Source: Gremmenia infestans
Taxonomy: Eukaryota > Ascomycota > Leotiomycetes > Helotiales > Hamatocanthoscyphaceae
Length of the DNA: 64,000 nucleotides
Assembly: GCA_032629725.1 (NCBI GenBank)
Contig: JAFEVB010000036.1
Location: 1,178,001-1,242,000 of the forward strand
Direction: 5' to 3'
Shown here: positions 59,954-64,000 of the stretch, piece by piece
How the letters are laid out: every line of letters starts with the position of its first letter
Numbering within the stretch: position 1 is the first letter of the stretch
Position numbers and translations under genes: made by a program
Notes under the pieces: model-generated
What the model was told of the DNA's origin: nothing
The model's input: only the letters and a program-made list of their open reading frames with translations
Database searches by the model: none

Positions 59954-61135
59954 ATGATGGCCTGTCGCTGCACTAGTAACACCTTACGATTGTTTATTCG
60001 AAGCGTTGCTCAGCTTGATATTTCCACGGCCCCGAAATTTCGGCGCGATATATACAGTTCCTCGACGTTCAGGAGGCCTCGAGCCTTGGAAGAGCGACAA
60101 TGCATACAATACAGATGTAATTCGACTTCCTCCTCTCCATACATCAAGTCGATCAACCAAGTCAGGTCGCAGGAACAGCAGGCAGATCAGAAACAATGGG
60201 AAGACGGCGTTGAATCTCAAACCAAGGATGGCAGCTCCAAATTTGATTCGAGTGTCGTTGCGGAAATTTCACTGGAATCGATAGATGCACTTGCGAAGGA
60301 ATCATCATCAGAGATTGAATTGCCAGCGCCAGTTCGGGAGTCTATTCCACAAGAGCCTGTTGCTCAAACTCGATCGCCCAGGAGGAGAGATACGGTGGTT
60401 GGGAGTACGCCGTCAAATATCACTTTCCGGCGGACCGGCTTCACCCCAAATCCGAGCTCCGAGGAGCAAACATCGAATACGAATACTACCTTTAGATCTC
60501 CGTTTAGATCGACAAGCTTCACACCAGGATCCAATAGGCAATTAGCACCAACCAGGTCCTCACCCGATTCGGAGCAAGAACTCGGATCATTTGAAAAATA
60601 TGCCACAAAATCGCCCATTGAGGATGATTGGATGCCGCCGAAGAAGGAACCATGGCAGATACACAAGGCTGCAATGAAGGAGAAGTTCCCGGAAGGATGG
60701 AACCCTCAAAAGCGTCTCTCACCAGATGCTATGTCGGGCATTCGAGCGTTACACCAGCAAATGCCCGAGATGTATACAACTAGGGTACTGGCAGATAATT
60801 TCAAAGTTTCTCCAGAGGCCATTCGAAGAATATTGAAGTCCAAATGGCAGCCAAACGCCGATACTCAAACAGACCGGGAAATGCGTTGGTTTAGGAGAGG
60901 CGAGAGAGTTTGGAGCAGATATGCCGAGTTGGGAGTCAAACCTCCCAGGAAGTGGAGAGACGAGGGCATAGGGAGAGGGAAGCCGGAGTGGAAGAAGCGA
61001 AGGGAGGAGCCCCAGGTCATACCAGAGCTCATTACGACCGCGCGGGAGGAAGATAGTTTCTATGCAAACAAAGGAGCCGCCAATTCAGAGAGACCTCAGC
61101 TATTCACCACAGCAAGGCCGCCAACTGGACATTAG
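59954..61135 (+). CDS. RRG9: RRG9-like mitochondrial protein (neugrin family)
   Basis: A single exon of 393 aa. A basic presequence-like N-terminus (MMACRCTSNTLRLFIRSVAQ) and a long disordered Ser/Pro/Thr-rich region precede the conserved block at about 235-300: WQIHKAAMKEKFPEGWNPQK, LSPDAMSGIRALH, TTRVLADNFKVSPEAIRRIL and KSKWQPNA. This is the neugrin/RRG9 signature. RRG9 is needed for respiratory growth and mitochondrial genome maintenance in yeast; the human relative neugrin acts on mitochondrial rRNA. The C-terminal tail is basic. Start is at a tandem ATG. Confidence 0.92.
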   Translation: MMACRCTSNTLRLFIRSVAQLDISTAPKFRRDIYSSSTFRRPRALEERQCIQYRCNSTSSSPYIKSINQVRSQEQQADQKQWEDGVESQTKDGSSKFDSSVVAEISLESIDALAKESSSEIELPAPVRESIPQEPVAQTRSPRRRDTVVGSTPSNITFRRTGFTPNPSSEEQTSNTNTTFRSPFRSTSFTPGSNRQLAPTRSSPDSEQELGSFEKYATKSPIEDDWMPPKKEPWQIHKAAMKEKFPEGWNPQKRLSPDAMSGIRALHQQMPEMYTTRVLADNFKVSPEAIRRILKSKWQPNADTQTDREMRWFRRGERVWSRYAELGVKPPRKWRDEGIGRGKPEWKKRREEPQVIPELITTAREEDSFYANKGAANSERPQLFTTARPPTGH

Positions 61136-62036
61136 GGATTCCTACGAGGCAAACCTAATTGCATGTAGAACAGTGCAAAGAGGTTATCTCAAGGCCTTAT
61201 GCAAGAGGTACAACGTGTGTATGATACTGAGGAGCTCTTTGATTTGCCTAGTTGTATTTCATTTGAAATATCGAGGCAATGGCGTTTAGGAGAAAATGTT
61301 TCGCTCTGACAAGAGAACCTTTTGTACAAATCTATAGAACTGGCGACTCTGATGTCAATAATGTCTCGTCATATTAATACGAAGTAGCTTGAGTATCTTA
61401 AATTCGTCGTAAATCACCTCTCTAAATTATATCTAATTGAAATGAAAATTCCTGGACAACTAACATGCTTGGCCAATCATAAAGTAATAGGAATGTGATG
61501 CTTGCGATAAACGGCAGTGAGAAAGCACAGTCCATGGCCAAGTGTGGTCTAGCAATGCTCTCTCCAGCCTTGGGGCGAGTTGTTGGGTTCGGCCCAAGCG
61601 CGCAGACCCCCTGAGCGATGAGCAATCCCTGCGCGTGCGTCTGCTATCTTCTTTCAGCACAGAACTTTGAACGGGCTGAGCGCCGCTGAACTCTCACCCT
61701 CCTACCATCATTTTCCTAATCCGTTCCTTCTAATTGAGTTCTTTCTTTGACTGCAGTTGCGACTCTACCATTTCTTCATCTACCTTGTCTTTTGGATCTT
61801 AGATCAACCCACACTGTAAGTCGTGCATCTATTTTTATCGCCTGTTTACCATCCAGAAGCTCGTAGCTAACCCACGAAAACAAAGCGTTTTATTCCATTT
61901 CCATGTCCTCCTCGCCGCCAAACAGATACAACTACACGCGAATCCGTTTCTTAAGATGCAAATGATCCTCTATTGATCACCCAGCAAATCACTCGACGAT
62001 AAATCCTCTCAATTGATCAATTCCCATGGCTTGATC
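61136..62036. other. Intergenic DNA, 0.9 kb, and leader of the WD40 gene
   Basis: The right 350 bp is T/C-rich, as in fungal promoters and leaders; a leader intron is possible at about 61818-61886. No gene seen. Confidence 0.5.
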
Positions 62037-64000
62037 ATGTCTTCCACACCTTCGAACTCGAGGACCTTTGCTGCCAACACCGGCCTCGGCCTCAAGTTGA
62101 CACCATTGAATTCCCCATATCCGCGAACTCCAAGATCTCCGTATAAGCAGCGGAGCCTCTACGAATCCGGACTATCCCTTAAAAGAATTATTGGCACCAC
62201 AGTCTCTTCACCGACTGCATTCGATACCCTTTCCTCTTCTCCGATATTTGCATATACAGCTGGAGCTGCGGCAGTAGTAGTTAATACCTCGAATCACTCA
62301 CAGCGATTTTTCAGAGCGCGACCTACCGCCATACCCTTGAACAGTTCCAATACCGCATCATTTGCACCTGCTACACCTACCAACACGCCATCAAACGAGG
62401 GCAGGAACAGAGCCGTAACTACTCTCAGAGACTCTGGTATTCCATACTCCCCTTCTACTCCACACAGCACGCTGGATTGGGGTGACTCTCCAAGCTCGAA
62501 GACTTGGACCAGCAGGGAGCGAATCAAGGCGGCCACATGTCTTTCAATCAGCCGGGATGGAAGGCTTCTGGCTGTCGGAGAGGTATGAAGTTTCTCCAGA
62601 TGTAGACAGGCTCACCTACTGATACCATTCAGACCGGATACTCGCCAAGAGTTCTAGTTTTCTCTCTACAGGACAATTCATCCGATACGCCTCTTGCTAT
62701 CTTAAATGAGCACACGTTTGGAGTACGGGCGGTGGCTTTCAGTCCGGACCAAAGGTATCTGGCAAGTTTGGGGACCCCAAACGACGGTTTTCTTTATCTT
62801 TGGTCAATAAACCACAGAACTGGAGCCGCAAAACTGCATTCGAGCAATAAATGCACGAGTTTTGTGAAGCAAATGCTATGGCTCGGCAAGAGCATTGTCA
62901 CGTATGTTCTTTATTGGCCCCTTAAATGTTTCTTCTAACATTACATAGCATTGGCACGCGGCATATCAAGATTTGGAGGGTTGAAGAAACCCGAAGTGCG
63001 TCACCTACGAAGCAACGGTTTGCCTTAGATGGTACGCCGCAACCCATACCTGCACAACCATTACTTAAGGCCCTAGCCGGACGAAATGTACTCTTGGGAC
63101 CATTAGTGGATGCTACTTTTACAACTATAGCAGCGATATCCGAACATAAGGCTATTGTCTGTTCTGAAAAGGGAGATATCTGCCTACTGGATGATACCGA
63201 AGGGCAGAAGCTAATTAAGTTGGCAAGCACTGGATTTGCAATCACTTGTGTTGCAATCGATATGCAAGCTCGGCGAGTCAGGGTAGGAGGTCGCAATGGA
63301 AAGGTCAAGACCATGAATCTGGACGACCTTTTAGCGCCTAGTACACCTCCTGAGTCGCCTGTTCCAAACGATGAGAACATAACATCATCAAGTGATGCGG
63401 GCCATCTATGCGCGATGGGTTACGCTGCTAGAAGCTTGATCGCTATCAATTCGAAGCACTTGATCGAAATATCAAGCGCTGATTCCGAACTCGAGGACCC
63501 ACAGGTAGAGAATTCGCCATTTCCAGCTCATGGGGATTCGGTTCTGGGAGTCCGCGTCTTGACTCCGGAGAACGACTTTAAGGCTGCGTTCCTCACATGG
63601 TCCGCCAATGGAACAATCGTCTTTTGGGATTTAAATGGTAGAAGTATGGTATCTTTAAACTCGGAGGTGGAACAGTGGTCGTCGGGAGAAGAAGACGTGG
63701 TCAATCAATGCGTTATTGTTCGGCCTTCCCAAGGTGCAAAATTCCTCGTCACCGGCGATAAATATGGTGTACTGAGGGTTATCAACTCCACAAGCAAGAA
63801 GTGCGTATTTGAAACCAGAGCGCATTCATCCGATATACAAGATATTGCCCTATTCGCGACCCCTGATACCAGTTTGATAGCCTCTTGTGGACGGGACAGG
63901 ACAATTCAGCTGTTTCGGTGGCTTTCAGACCAGTGGGTCCTTATTCAGACTTTGGACGACCACTCTGCTTCAGTGTGCGGAATGATCTTTGTGGAAAATG
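62037..64000 (+). CDS. WD40-repeat protein, WDR62/MAPKBP1-like, 3' partial
   Basis: Three exons are seen (62037-62582, 62633-62901, 62949 to the window end); the frame is open at the last base. After a Ser/Thr/Pro-rich N-terminus (about 150 aa) come WD repeats: LSISRDGRLLAVGE, VRAVAFSPDQRYLASLG then LYLWS, TRHIKIWR, AAFLTWSANGTIVFWDL, KFLVTGDKYGVLRV, and DIALFATPDTSLIASCGRDRTIQLFRW. The long WD array that starts with an SPRVLVF-type repeat is that of the WDR62/MAPKBP1 group of scaffold proteins; animal members bind JNK and spindle poles. The fungal role is not established. The second intron (47 nt) has a TTCTAACA branch. The C-terminal half lies beyond the window. Confidence 0.85.

Overview
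This is a 64 kb stretch of nuclear genome from a filamentous ascomycete (Pezizomycotina). Genes carry short introns of about 47-80 nt with GT..AG borders and clear fungal branch sites (CTAAC, GCTAAC, ACTAA). The content is typical of moulds: a GH72 glucanosyltransferase, a fungal ADAM protease, an mpaB-type oxygenase, a 2EXR/F-box-like gene and a SERAC1-like hydrolase. I lean towards Leotiomycetes, but this is an inference from gene style only. The first gene lacks its 5' end and the last lacks its 3' end. All gene models below were spliced by hand from reading frames, splice sites and family knowledge; no transcript data were available.

Layout. 1-1948: 3' part of a BZZ1-like F-BAR/C1/SH3 protein. 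1949-12830: gene-poor DNA with one GH72 cell-wall gene (7284-8805). A short motif (TTTGCTGTCA) recurs through this region and on to about 16.3 kb. 12831-13929: ACMSD-like amidohydrolase/decarboxylase. 14254-15534: a decayed 2EXR/F-box-like gene. 17822-22873: a five-intron gene joining an RRM-like N-terminus, a SERAC1-like lipase domain and a vWA domain. It is divergent from an HSL-type esterase, which is followed by a multi-span membrane protein. 23550-34286: a Cys-rich small protein, a PPxY-containing protein, a two-RRM protein and a Ser/Pro-rich protein, separated by long intergenic DNA.

34287-64000 is denser and mostly housekeeping. It holds mitochondrial GrpE (MGE1), a 713-aa orphan protein, a 153-aa orphan, a fungal ADAM protease, acetyl-CoA synthetase (facA) and a 113-aa orphan. 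These are followed by mitochondrial Phe-tRNA synthetase, a dicarboxylate carrier (with a 5-nt micro-exon), RPB3, calcipressin, an mpaB-type oxygenase, RRG9 and a WDR62/MAPKBP1-like WD40 protein.

There are no operons. The functional links are loose: four genes serve mitochondria (MGE1, MSF1, DIC1, RRG9), and MSF1 and DIC1 share a divergent promoter. I saw no rRNA, intact tRNA, CRISPR array or recognisable transposon. The most unusual items are the RRM/SERAC1/vWA protein, the DIC1 micro-exon, the recurrent TTTGCTGTCA motif in the gene-poor half, and the intergenic palindrome ACCTAGGT.
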